Assembly: GCF_002939885.1 (NCBI RefSeq)
Contig: NZ_MDED01000017.1
Span: 36,875-100,874, forward strand
Direction of reading: 5' to 3'
DNA length: 64,000 bases
Source: Xanthomonas cucurbitae
GTDB lineage: Bacteria; Pseudomonadota; Gammaproteobacteria; Xanthomonadales; Xanthomonadaceae
Notes under the pieces: generated by a model
Told to the model about the DNA's origin: nothing
What the model saw: the letters and a program-made list of their open reading frames with translations, nothing else
Database searches by the model: none
Shown here: piece by piece, positions 41,446-50,628 of the stretch
Layout of the letters: every line of letters starts with the position of its first letter
Position numbering within the stretch: position 1 is the stretch's first letter
Made by a program: the position numbers and the translations under genes

Positions 41446-44064
41446 TTGATCGGCAAGGATGTGGAACGACGCCTGCGCGGCGTGGTGTGGACGATCTGGG
41501 CCGCCGCCGCAGTGGCGATGATGGCGATCTTGCCCGTGCAGGCCAGCGACGCGCCGCGCATGGCGCCGGCGCCGGCTTGGGTGGTGGCCGATGCGGTGCC
41601 CGGCGCGGTGCCGGGCGCGGGCGGGTTGCGCTATGAGCTGGTGTCCGATCAGGTCGATCTGACCGGCCGTGCCGTGCGGGCGTACCGACGGCTGAGCTAT
41701 ACCGTGCAGCGCGCCAAGAGCCTGGACGAGGCCGGGCAGATTTCCATCGACTACCACCCGCTCTACCAGAGCCTGGAACTCCATAGCCTGGACGTGTGGC
41801 GCAACGGACAGCGCATCGACATGCGCCGCCGCGCGCACTACGCCAGCCTGCGCCGCGAAAGCGGGCTGGAGAACGGCTTGCTCGATGGCGCATTGACGCT
41901 GTCGATCACCGTGCCCGATCTGCGGGTCGGCGACCGGGTTGATTATGCGGCGACCGTCACCGGCGCCAATCCGGTGTTCGGCAAGGGCTACTTCGATGTG
42001 TTCGACGCGCGCTATGGCGTGCCGCTGGGCGAGCGCCGGGTGCGCCTGCGCTATCCCGCCGGGATGACGCTGCAGTGGCGAATCAGCGCGCCGGGTTTCA
42101 GCCGCAACCACGGCACGGCCGACGGAGTGGCCACCTTGGACATCGCGGCCAGCAACCTGGCCGCCGCGCAGCCGGAGCCACGCGCACCGGATGACGTGGA
42201 TCCGTATGGAATGATCGAAATCTCCACCGCCGGCAGCTGGGCTGCGGTGGCAGCGTGGGCCGCGCAGCTGTATCCGGACGGGTTCAAGGATGCACAAGTG
42301 GCTGCCGACATCGCGCAGCGCCTGCAGCTGCGGGGCGACGACCCGCAAGGCGCGTTGCTGCGCGCAGTGGCCTTCGTGCAGGGCGACATTCGCTACCTCG
42401 GCCTGGACATGGGCGAGAACTCGCATGCCCCGCATGCGCCGGAGGCCACCTTGCGCAACCGCTACGGCGATTGCAAGGACAAGGCCACGCTGTTGATCGC
42501 CCTGCTGCAGCTGGCCGGTATTCGCGCCGAGCCGGTGCTGGTCAGCAGCGACAAGGGCGGCGCTTTGGATACGCGCCTGCCCAGCCCGTACGCGTTCGAC
42601 CACGTGGTGGTGCGCGCGCACCTGCCGCAGGGCGCGGTGTGGGTGGACGCCACCCGCGACCGCGAGGACGGCCCGCTCGCCCAGCGTCGGCCGCTGCCGT
42701 TCGTGCGTGGGCTGCCGGTCCTGGCCGGGCAGGCGGCATTGGTCGACGTGCCGGCGCCGATGCCGTCGTTGCCGCAGGTCGAGGTGCATGAAGACATCCG
42801 CATTTCACTGCGCGCACCGCAGCGGGTGGCGACCTTTGCCGTAGAGACGGTCTATCGGCAGGGACGTGGCGAACGCGTGGCGTCCAGTTTCGACAGCGAT
42901 GGCGCGCACGCCATCGGCGAGCACTACCTGGAGTTCATGCAGCAGTACTACACCGCGCTGACCCAGCCCGCGCCGCCGACCATCGACGCGGCCGACAGCT
43001 TGAACGTGCGCACGCATGAGGCCTATCGGCTGCAATGGCCAGACACGGAGGGCGATGAAGTGGGCTTTCCGCTGTTTCAGCTGGCCGAGTGGATGGACGC
43101 CTTGCCGAAGGGCGCGCGCAAGACACCGCTGGCATTGGGCGGCCCGCAACTGGCGCGCCAGACCATCCAGATTCAGGTCGATCCGCCACTGCAGCTCAAC
43201 GCCCAGACCCAGGTCGTGGTCAACCCCTGGTTCCGCTTCTCGCGCACGATCGCCATGCATGAAGGGCGCATTCGCATCGTCGGTCAATGGCAACGCTTTA
43301 CCGATCGGATTCCTGCCGACGGTGTGGCACGCGCGGCGGCCGACATGCAGCGGGCGCGCAACCTGCTGTACTTCGAACACGATTTCAAGCCGCAGCGGCG
43401 GGCGCAGCCGCTGCAGTGGCGTGCGCTGGGCTACCCGCTGGCCGGGCTGGTGGTGCTGGGGGTGATGCTGCTGGCGTGCCTGGGCTGGTGGCGTGGCGGT
43501 GGGTTGGGCGGCCTGCTGTTCGACCCGCATGGCACGGTGCAGCGCATGCCGCACCAGCCGGGTTTGCGTTGGAGCGCCTGGGCGGCATGGGCGGTGAGCG
43601 CGCTGGTGTCGAGCTGGTTGTGGCTGCATGCATGGCCGTGGTGGATGCAGCTGCTTGGCACGCTGGCGGCATTGGCGAGCCTGCCGTTGGGCGGTGTGTT
43701 GCTCGAACAGGTATTGCGCTGGATGGGCAGCACGGCACAACGCGCGCGCCTGCTGCCGGCGCTGGCCGGATGCGGCTTGCCCTGGCTGGTCTGTGTGCTG
43801 GCGGCGCTGGTGGCGATCCGGGGCAGGGTGGCACTGCTGCAGGGCGGTGCGACCGATGCCACCGGCCTGGCGCAGCTGGCGATGTGCCTGCTGTTGCTGC
43901 TGCTGGGAGGGGTGTGGTGGTCGGCCTGCTCGGTCCAGGCAGTGGCCGCTGCGGCCGGTTGTGCACGCGCGCGCGCATTCGGCGCCTGGGCGCTGACGGT
44001 GTCGCTGCTGGGCATCGCGGTCGCGGTGCTGGGCGTGCCGCTGGCCCTGGTGGCACTGCGCTAA
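41446..44064 (+). CDS. DUF3857 and transglutaminase-like domain membrane protein
   Basis: An 872-residue envelope protein. A signal peptide is at about 12-35 (ending VQAS). A DUF3857 domain (about 60-220) is followed by a transglutaminase-like fold with its Cys in RYGDCKDKATLL and the His/Asp pair in FDHVVVRAHLPQGAVWVDATRD. A DUF2569/3858-like beta region comes next, then five or six C-terminal membrane helices (from about 660). Family members are thought to work on envelope peptides or proteins, but no substrate is known. TTG 41446 has AAGGAG exactly six bases upstream. ATG 41422, overlapping the dehydrogenase end, lacks a ribosome site and would add eight residues. Confidence 0.85.
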   Translation: MIGKDVERRLRGVVWTIWAAAAVAMMAILPVQASDAPRMAPAPAWVVADAVPGAVPGAGGLRYELVSDQVDLTGRAVRAYRRLSYTVQRAKSLDEAGQISIDYHPLYQSLELHSLDVWRNGQRIDMRRRAHYASLRRESGLENGLLDGALTLSITVPDLRVGDRVDYAATVTGANPVFGKGYFDVFDARYGVPLGERRVRLRYPAGMTLQWRISAPGFSRNHGTADGVATLDIAASNLAAAQPEPRAPDDVDPYGMIEISTAGSWAAVAAWAAQLYPDGFKDAQVAADIAQRLQLRGDDPQGALLRAVAFVQGDIRYLGLDMGENSHAPHAPEATLRNRYGDCKDKATLLIALLQLAGIRAEPVLVSSDKGGALDTRLPSPYAFDHVVVRAHLPQGAVWVDATRDREDGPLAQRRPLPFVRGLPVLAGQAALVDVPAPMPSLPQVEVHEDIRISLRAPQRVATFAVETVYRQGRGERVASSFDSDGAHAIGEHYLEFMQQYYTALTQPAPPTIDAADSLNVRTHEAYRLQWPDTEGDEVGFPLFQLAEWMDALPKGARKTPLALGGPQLARQTIQIQVDPPLQLNAQTQVVVNPWFRFSRTIAMHEGRIRIVGQWQRFTDRIPADGVARAAADMQRARNLLYFEHDFKPQRRAQPLQWRALGYPLAGLVVLGVMLLACLGWWRGGGLGGLLFDPHGTVQRMPHQPGLRWSAWAAWAVSALVSSWLWLHAWPWWMQLLGTLAALASLPLGGVLLEQVLRWMGSTAQRARLLPALAGCGLPWLVCVLAALVAIRGRVALLQGGATDATGLAQLAMCLLLLLLGGVWWSACSVQAVAAAAGCARARAFGAWALTVSLLGIAVAVLGVPLALVALR

Positions 44065-44194
44065 GGCAGCCTCGACGCGGGTGCTGGCGCGGGCCGAATG
44101 AAGATCGGCCTGCATCGCCTCAGGCGGGGCTTTGCAAAGGCGCACGGGGCTGTGACACTGCCAGCCCCCTCGTCGCTGCCGCGGAGCCAGCTTC

Positions 44195-44833
44195 ATGTCG
44201 ACCGTGCGTCCCCCGTTGACCGTCCATGGCATGTCCCGTTCCGGCAACTGCTACAAGGTGCGCCTGCTGCTGGAACAACTGGGCAGCCGCTATCACTGGG
44301 TCGAGGTCGACAGCGTCGCCGGGCAGACCCGCACGCCCGAGTACCTGGCCAAGAACCCCAACGGCAAGGTGCCGATGGTGGAGCGCGACGACGGCCGCGT
44401 GCTGACCGAATCCAATGCGATCCTGTTCTGGCTGGCCGAAGGCACCCCGTACCTGCCCACCGACGCATGGCAGCGCGCGCAGGCGCTGAGCTGGATGTTC
44501 TTCGAGCAATACAGCCATGAGCCGTACGTGGCGGTGGCGCGTTTCATCCGCCTGTGGACCGCGCCGGGTGCGGCGCGGCGCGCCGAGCTGCCGCAGCTGC
44601 GCGTGCGCGGCGAGCAGGCATTGGCGGTGATGGAACAGCATCTGCAGCAGCAGGCCTGGTTCACCGGCGGCGACTATGGCATTGCCGATATCGCGTTGTT
44701 TGCCTACACCCATTGCGCCGAAGACGGCGGCTTTGACCTGGAACGCTGGCCGGCGATCGGTGCCTGGCTGCAACGCGTGCGCGCGCTGCCGGGATTCGTG
44801 CCGATGCCGGCACCCGCAGCGGTGACCGCATGA
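44195..44833 (+). CDS. Glutathione S-transferase family protein
   Basis: A 212-residue cytosolic GST. The thioredoxin-fold N-domain has SRSGNCYKVRLLLEQLG (catalytic Ser/Cys region), NPNGKVPMVE with the cis-Pro and TESNAILFWLAEG (the glutathione gamma-glutamyl Glu-Ser pair). The all-helical C-domain includes YGIADIALFAYTH with the N-capping Asp. It is probably a beta- or theta-like class that conjugates electrophiles or reduces peroxides; the specific substrate is unknown. It precedes an asparagine-synthetase-like gene by 109 bases; a functional link is not evident. Confidence 0.92.
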   Translation: MSTVRPPLTVHGMSRSGNCYKVRLLLEQLGSRYHWVEVDSVAGQTRTPEYLAKNPNGKVPMVERDDGRVLTESNAILFWLAEGTPYLPTDAWQRAQALSWMFFEQYSHEPYVAVARFIRLWTAPGAARRAELPQLRVRGEQALAVMEQHLQQQAWFTGGDYGIADIALFAYTHCAEDGGFDLERWPAIGAWLQRVRALPGFVPMPAPAAVTA

Positions 44834-44942
44834 GCGGAGCAGACAGGAACATGGCGGCGCCTGCGGCACTGACGCAGGCGTCTGAGCGTGCTGCGATGCG
44901 CGCCAGCTGCGCGTGCGCCAGCAGCCGAGGGGAGCCCTGACG

Positions 44943-46883
44943 ATGTGCGGATTGGCAGGATTGCTGATGGCCTCGCCGCGGCTGCATGGCGAACAGCTGG
45001 AGGCATTGGTGCGGCCGATGGGCGCGGCGTTGCGTCATCGCGGCCCCGACGATGCCGGCAGCTGGTGCGATGCGCAGGCCGGCGTGGCCCTGGCGCACCA
45101 GCGCCTGAGCATCCTGGACCTCTCGCCGCTGGGCCATCAGCCGATGCGCTCGGCCGATGGCCGTTACGTGCTGGCCTATAACGGCGAGGTGTACAACTTC
45201 GCGCAGCTGCGCGGCGCGCTGTCGGCGCTGGGGCATCGCTTCCGCGGGCATTCCGATACCGAAGTGCTGCTGGCGGCGGTGGTGGAGTGGGGGCTGGACG
45301 ACACCCTGGCCCGCTGCAACGGCATGTTCGCCATCGCATTGTGGGATGCGCGCGATAACTGCCTGTTTCTGGCCCGCGACCGGGTCGGCAAGAAGCCGAT
45401 GTACTACGGCTGGGCCGGCGACACGCTGGTGTTCGGCTCCGAACTCAAGGCGTTGTGGCAGCACCCGGATTTCGACAACGGGGTCGATCGCAATGCGCTG
45501 ACCCTGCTGCTGCGGCTGGGCTACATCCCGGCGCCGGCCTGCATCCACGAGCACACCTTCAAGCTGATGCCGGGCCGGGTGCTGCGCCTGGATGCGCAGA
45601 CCGTCGCCGCCGGGGCGGCCGCGCATCGGCCAGATCAGGCACAGCAACCGTTCTGGAATGCGCGCGAGGCGATGCAGCGCGCGCTGGCGGCGCCGTTCAC
45701 CGGCACCGATGCGCAGGCCGAAGACCAGCTGGACAGCGTGCTACGCGATGCGGTGGCGCTGCGCATGGTGGCCGATGTGCCGGTGGGTGTGTTCCTGTCC
45801 GGTGGCACCGATTCGTCCATCGTCACCGCGATGATGCAGGCACAGAGCGCGCAGCCGGTGCACACCTTCAGCATCGGCTTCGAAGGTTCGCACCACGACG
45901 AGGCGCCGCTGGCGCGCGAAGTGGCCACGCATCTGCAGACCGACCACACCGAGCTGTACGTCAGCGGCGCCGACGCGCTGGCGGTGGTGCCCATGCTGCC
46001 GGACATGTTCGACGAGCCGTTCGCCGATGCCTCGCAAGTGCCCACGGCGCTGGTGGCGCGGCTGGCGCGCGGCGGGGTGACGGTGGCGCTGTCCGGCGAC
46101 GGCGGCGACGAATTGTTCTTCGGCTATGGCCGCTACCAGCGCGCATTGCGCAACTGGCGCATGCACGGACTGGTGCCCGGCCCGTTGCGTCGGCTGATGG
46201 CGGTGGCGGCGCGCAGCAACGGCGAATCCTCGCGTACCGGCGGGCTGGCCGCGCTGGTGGCCGAGGCCGGCGCGCGTGGCATCGGCGACATCTACCGCAA
46301 CCGCATCTCGCGCTGGCGCGACCCGGCTGCAGTCGTGCTGGGCGCCACCGAGCCAGACAGTTTCTACAGCCTGGCCGACCCGTTGCATGGCTCGGGCACG
46401 CCGGCCGACGCGATGATGCTGGCCGACTTCGCCGCCTACCTGCCTGACGATCTGCTGTGCAAGGTGGACCGCACCACCATGGCGGTGGGGCTGGAGGCGC
46501 GCGCGCCGCTGCTGGACTGGCGCGTGGCCGAGTTTGCCTGGTCGCTGCCGCTATCGCTCAAGTACCGCGACGGGGTCAGCAAGTACCTGCTCAAGCGCGT
46601 GCTATGCCGCTATCTGCCCGATGCGATGGTCTACCGTGGCAAGCGCGGCTTCGGTGCGCCGGTCAGCGCGTGGCTGCGCGGTGATCTGCACGGCTGGGCG
46701 GATGATCTGCTGGCGCATGGCATGCTGCAGCGCGAGGGTGTGTTCGCCGCCGACACCGTGGCCGGGCTCTGGCGCGATTTCAACAAGGGCGAACGCAAGT
46801 GGCATACCCATCTGTGGACGGTGCTGATGTTCCAGGCCTGGCAGGCGCACTGGCGGGCCCAGCGTGCCGCGCTCGGCCGCTGA
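44943..46883 (+). CDS. asnB: Asparagine synthase (glutamine-hydrolysing), second paralog
   Basis: A 646-residue class II amidotransferase, about 80 residues longer than the asnB at 1.3 kb. Cys2 follows the initiator Met (MCGLAG). The glutaminase domain has LRHRGPDDAG and YNGEVYNF. The synthetase domain carries SGGTDSS (286-292) and SGDGGDELFFGYGRY. This long subclass is frequent in polysaccharide or O-antigen clusters, where members may amidate sugars or peptides instead of free aspartate, so the true substrate is uncertain. It has no Asn leader peptide or attenuator. dnaB follows after 284 bases containing a DnaA box. Confidence 0.88.
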   Translation: MCGLAGLLMASPRLHGEQLEALVRPMGAALRHRGPDDAGSWCDAQAGVALAHQRLSILDLSPLGHQPMRSADGRYVLAYNGEVYNFAQLRGALSALGHRFRGHSDTEVLLAAVVEWGLDDTLARCNGMFAIALWDARDNCLFLARDRVGKKPMYYGWAGDTLVFGSELKALWQHPDFDNGVDRNALTLLLRLGYIPAPACIHEHTFKLMPGRVLRLDAQTVAAGAAAHRPDQAQQPFWNAREAMQRALAAPFTGTDAQAEDQLDSVLRDAVALRMVADVPVGVFLSGGTDSSIVTAMMQAQSAQPVHTFSIGFEGSHHDEAPLAREVATHLQTDHTELYVSGADALAVVPMLPDMFDEPFADASQVPTALVARLARGGVTVALSGDGGDELFFGYGRYQRALRNWRMHGLVPGPLRRLMAVAARSNGESSRTGGLAALVAEAGARGIGDIYRNRISRWRDPAAVVLGATEPDSFYSLADPLHGSGTPADAMMLADFAAYLPDDLLCKVDRTTMAVGLEARAPLLDWRVAEFAWSLPLSLKYRDGVSKYLLKRVLCRYLPDAMVYRGKRGFGAPVSAWLRGDLHGWADDLLAHGMLQREGVFAADTVAGLWRDFNKGERKWHTHLWTVLMFQAWQAHWRAQRAALGR

Positions 46884-47081
46884 GTGATGCGCTTCACCGC
46901 CCGTGTGCGCTGCCGACTAAGGTGCGCCACTGGTTTTCCAGATGAATTGACCACAGCCTGGCGCGTTCGGGCGGTGCGTGTCGCAAGGGTATTGATAGGG
47001 TGTTCAAACCCTGGCAGCGCAAGGGTCGCGACTGGTGCGACAGTGGCGGTGTAGAACAGTGCTGCACTGGCTGTCCACCAG

Positions 47082-47090
47082 TTATCCACA
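47082..47090 (+). promoter_or_regulatory. Consensus DnaA box upstream of dnaB
   Basis: TTATCCACA is a perfect match to the high-affinity DnaA box, 78 bases before the dnaB ATG. A weaker CTGTCCACC sits nine bases to its left, and TTGACCACA near 46948 is a two-mismatch relative. This could let DnaA control dnaB transcription. One strong box is too few for an origin. Confidence 0.6.
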
Positions 47091-47167
47091 GAGTTGTGCA
47101 TGGTCGTCGGCGCTGCCGATGACTATGCTTCCTGCCCTCGTGTCCCCTGCGTCAGGTCTGTTTGTCC

Positions 47168-48598
47168 ATGTCCGCTCGTCCTGGTTTCCGTTCCAAGCGC
47201 AATCGCGATCGCGACGATGACGATTACGATCGTCCCGAGCCACGGCTCGATCAGTTGCGGGTGCCGCCGCATTCGGTCGAGGCCGAACAGGCGGTGCTTG
47301 GCGGGCTGATGCTGGCGCCGGATGCGTTCGACCGGGTCAACGACCAGCTCACCGAGAACGACTTCTACCGGCGCGACCACCGGCTGATCTATCGCGCCAT
47401 CCGCGAACTGGCCGAGAAGGATCGCCCGTTCGACGCCGTGACCCTGGGCGAGTGGTTCGAATCGCAGGGCAAGCTGGAGCAGGTGGGCGATGGCGCCTAT
47501 CTGATCGAGCTGGCCAGCACCACGCCGTCGGCGGCCAACATCGCCGCGTATGCGGAGATCGTGCGCGACAAGGCCGTGCTGCGGCAGTTGATCGAAGTGG
47601 GCACCACCATCGTCAACGACGGCTTCCAGCCGGAAGGCCGCGAGAGCGTGGAGCTGCTGTCGGCGGCGGAAAAAGCGGTGTTCAAGATCGCCGAGGCCGG
47701 CGCCCGCGGGCGCACCGACTTCGTGGCGATGCCCGGTGCGTTGAAGGACGCCTTCGAGGAACTGCGCATCCGTTTCGAAAACGGCGGAAACATCACCGGC
47801 CTGCCCACCGGCTACAACGATTTCGATGCGATGACCGCCGGCCTGCAGCCGACCGATCTCATCATCCTGGCCGCACGCCCGGCCATGGGCAAGACCACCT
47901 TCGCGCTGAACATTGCCGAATACGCCGCGATCAAGTCCAAGAAGGGCGTGGCGGTGTTTTCGATGGAAATGTCGGCCTCGCAGTTGGCGATGCGCCTGAT
48001 CTCCTCCAATGGCCGCATCAACGCACAGCGTCTGCGCACTGGTGCATTGGAAGACGAGGACTGGGCACGCGTGACCGGCGCGATCAAGATGCTCAAGGAA
48101 ACCAAAATCTTCATCGATGACACGCCGGGCGTGTCGCCGGAAGTGCTGCGCTCCAAGTGCCGCCGGCTCAAGCGCGAACACGACCTGGGCCTGATCGTCA
48201 TCGACTACCTGCAGCTGATGTCGGTTCCGGGCAACAGCGAAAACCGCGCCACCGAAATTTCGGAAATCTCGCGTTCGTTGAAGGGCCTTGCCAAGGAACT
48301 CAACGTGCCGGTGATTGCCTTGTCCCAGCTCAACCGCTCGCTGGAAACGCGCACCGACAAGCGCCCGGTGATGGCCGACCTGCGCGAATCCGGCGCAATC
48401 GAGCAGGACGCGGACATGATCGTGTTCATCTACCGCGACGATTACTACAACAAGGAAAATTCGCCGGACAAGGGCCTGGCCGAGATCATCATCGGCAAGC
48501 ACCGCGGCGGCCCGACTGGTTCGTGCAAGCTCAAGTTCTTCGGCGAATACACCCGCTTCGACAATCTGGCACACGACTCGGTGGGCAGTTTCGAGTAG
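47168..48598 (+). CDS. dnaB: Replicative DNA helicase
   Basis: The hexameric 5'-3' helicase of the replication fork, 476 residues. A charged, Arg/Asp-rich N-terminal tail (1-28) is followed by the helical N-domain (RVPPHSVEAEQAVLGGLML) and the RecA-fold domain. The latter has Walker A ARPAMGKTTFALN (about 240), Walker B LIVIDYLQLM and the arginine-finger region GAIEQDADMIVFIYRDDYY. Length matches E. coli DnaB (471). ATG 47168 follows a near-coincident TTG two codons earlier and is preferred. The DnaA box upstream suggests coupling of its expression to initiation. Confidence 0.97.
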   Translation: MSARPGFRSKRNRDRDDDDYDRPEPRLDQLRVPPHSVEAEQAVLGGLMLAPDAFDRVNDQLTENDFYRRDHRLIYRAIRELAEKDRPFDAVTLGEWFESQGKLEQVGDGAYLIELASTTPSAANIAAYAEIVRDKAVLRQLIEVGTTIVNDGFQPEGRESVELLSAAEKAVFKIAEAGARGRTDFVAMPGALKDAFEELRIRFENGGNITGLPTGYNDFDAMTAGLQPTDLIILAARPAMGKTTFALNIAEYAAIKSKKGVAVFSMEMSASQLAMRLISSNGRINAQRLRTGALEDEDWARVTGAIKMLKETKIFIDDTPGVSPEVLRSKCRRLKREHDLGLIVIDYLQLMSVPGNSENRATEISEISRSLKGLAKELNVPVIALSQLNRSLETRTDKRPVMADLRESGAIEQDADMIVFIYRDDYYNKENSPDKGLAEIIIGKHRGGPTGSCKLKFFGEYTRFDNLAHDSVGSFE

Positions 48599-48732
48599 TC
48601 GAAGTGTTGTGGGGCCGCTCATATGACGACTGCGCTCGCCGCTCCGCAGGACGCAGTCAGCGTTTGGTTGGTATCCGCGCAGACGCTGCGGATGTGTCGG
48701 GTGCAGGGCGGGCGATCTGCGGCTTGGCTGCA

Positions 48733-48841
48733 GGGTCCTTGCCCGCCCACCATCGCAGGACACGCTGCAAGTACGTCCCTGTAAGCTCTTTGGCGGCGTC
48801 CATGCCGCCAAAGGTCCCGCGACGGTGAGCGGGCAAGGACC
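48733..48841. mobile_element. MITE-like element with 28-bp imperfect terminal inverted repeats
   Basis: The left arm 48733-48760 and right arm 48814-48841 are complements with three mismatches out of 28 (ends GGTCCTTGCCCGC / GCGGGCAAGGACC). Inside lies a second palindrome, TTTGGCGGC-GTCCAT-GCCGCCAAA (48789-48812). An outer pair GGCGGGCGAT (48707) and ATCGCCCGCC (48960) extends the symmetry. The whole 440-base gap 48599-49038 contains no convincing gene. It has no transposase, so it would move only in trans, if at all. Confidence 0.55.
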
Positions 48842-49038
48842 AGTCAAGTTGGTCGGTGCGTAGAGCTTTCAAAAGCCACCAGCCAACTGTCTGGTGCGGT
48901 GAGAGCACCGCGCACTCGACCGAAGCTGAGAGTTTGCTGCAGGGCCCTTGCCGCAGCAGAATCGCCCGCCAATGCATCGCGCCATCGTTGCATCTGCTCG
49001 CTTATGCTGCGTAGCCTTATCGTCGCTGCCGAGTCCGT

Positions 49039-50457
49039 ATGTCCTACGCCATCGTCTGGTTCCGTCGCGACCTGCGCCTGGAAGACAATCCGGCCATGCG
49101 CGCCGCGCTCGATGCCGGCCACCACCCGATCCCGCTCTATATCGATGCGCCGCACGAGGAAGGCGAGTGGATGCCGGGCGCGGCCTCGCGCAGCTGGCGG
49201 CATCGTTCGCTGGCCGCGCTGGAGGCGGGCTTGCGCGCGCTGGGCAGCGGCCTGGTGATTCGCGCCGGCAACAGCGCGCAGGTGCTCGATGAGGTGATCG
49301 CGCAAACCGACGCGGTGGCGGTGTACTGGAATCGCAAGTACGAACCGGCCACCCAGCCGCGCGATGCACAGATCAAACGCGGCCTGCGCGAGCGCGGCAT
49401 CGAGGTGCAGAGCTGCAATTCGGCGCTGTTGTTCGAACCCTGGCAGCTGAGCACCCAGCAGGGCGGCCCTTACAAGGTCTTCACTCCGTTCTGGCGCAAC
49501 GCGCTGACCCAATTGCAATTGCCCGACCCGGTGGCGGCGCCGCGCAGCCTGGCGCCGCTGCCGGCCAAGCTCAAGAGCGACGCGCTGGAGACCTTGGGGC
49601 TGCTACCGACGCTGAGCTGGGACCAGGGTTTCTGGGAGCATTGGCAGCCAGGCGAGGCGGGCGCGCACGAGATGCTGGAGATCTTCATCGACGGCGCGCT
49701 TTCCGGCTACCGCGAAAATCGCGACCGGCCCGATCGTGTCGGCACCTCGCAACTGTCGCCGCACCTGCACTTCGGCGAGATCGCGCCGTGGCGGATCGCC
49801 GCTGCGTTGAACGTACAGCGCAACGCGCGCAACGGTGCGGAGATCGATGGCTATATCCGGCAGCTGGGCTGGCGCGATTTCGCCTATCACCTGCTGCACC
49901 ATTTTCCGGAGACCACCAACCAGAATCTCAATCCGCGCTTCGAAGGCTTCGATTGGGCCAAGGCCGATCCGGTGGCGTTGCAGGCCTGGCAACGCGGGCG
50001 TACCGGCATTCCCATCGTCGATGCCGGCATGCGCCAGCTCTGGCACACCGGCTGGATGCACAACCGCGTGCGCATGATCGTGGCGAGTTTGTTGTGCAAA
50101 CACCTGCGCATGCACTGGGTCGAAGGTGCGCGCTGGTTCTGGGACACGCTGGTGGATGCGGATCTGGCCAACAACACCATGGGATGGCAATGGGTGGCCG
50201 GTACCGGCGCCGATGCCGCGCCGTATTTCCGCGTATTCAATCCGGTAACGCAGGCGGAAAAGTTCGATCCGCAGGCGGTCTACATCACGCGCTGGGTACC
50301 GGAGCTTGGCAAGTTGCCAGTGAAGGAGCGCTTTGCGCCATGGCAGCATCCGCTGTCGCTGGCACGCCTGGCACCGGAGTATCCGCGTTCGCCCATCATC
50401 GGGCTGGCCGAAGGGCGCGATGCAGCCCTGGCGGCGTATGCGAAAACGCGCGGCTAG
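49039..50457 (+). CDS. phrB: Deoxyribodipyrimidine photolyase (class I CPD type)
   Basis: A 472-residue light-dependent repair enzyme that splits cyclobutane pyrimidine dimers using FAD and an antenna cofactor. The N-terminal Rossmann domain opens IVWFRRDLRLEDNPA. The FAD-binding helical domain shows GTSQLSPHLHFGEIAPW, LGWRDFAYHLLHHFPE, the signature RTGIPIVDAGMRQLWHTGWMHNR and DADLANNTMGWQWVAGTGADAAPYFR, with the electron-transfer Trp residues. It is a single gene following the MITE-like element. Confidence 0.96.
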   Translation: MSYAIVWFRRDLRLEDNPAMRAALDAGHHPIPLYIDAPHEEGEWMPGAASRSWRHRSLAALEAGLRALGSGLVIRAGNSAQVLDEVIAQTDAVAVYWNRKYEPATQPRDAQIKRGLRERGIEVQSCNSALLFEPWQLSTQQGGPYKVFTPFWRNALTQLQLPDPVAAPRSLAPLPAKLKSDALETLGLLPTLSWDQGFWEHWQPGEAGAHEMLEIFIDGALSGYRENRDRPDRVGTSQLSPHLHFGEIAPWRIAAALNVQRNARNGAEIDGYIRQLGWRDFAYHLLHHFPETTNQNLNPRFEGFDWAKADPVALQAWQRGRTGIPIVDAGMRQLWHTGWMHNRVRMIVASLLCKHLRMHWVEGARWFWDTLVDADLANNTMGWQWVAGTGADAAPYFRVFNPVTQAEKFDPQAVYITRWVPELGKLPVKERFAPWQHPLSLARLAPEYPRSPIIGLAEGRDAALAAYAKTRG

Positions 50458-50628
50458 CGTCCCTGCGCCATGCGCAGGATCTCGATGAGTACGGCCGGAA
50501 ACGCTTTCCTGAATGGTGAGCCAGTTGCGTGCAACCAGTGCGCAGCTTCCTCATGTGGTAGTCGCACAGTGCTGTTTATGCTCGCCGACACGATTGAGTG
50601 CCGGAAAATCCGGCGATAGGAGAACCGC

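Noticed and set aside
47082..47090. Replication origin near dnaB
   Set aside because: Only one consensus DnaA box and no AT-rich unwinding region; dnaA, gyrB and other origin markers are absent.
48657..48977. 106-codon minus-strand frame before the photolyase gene
   Set aside because: It runs through the nested inverted repeats, and no start signal is seen; probably part of the dispersed element.
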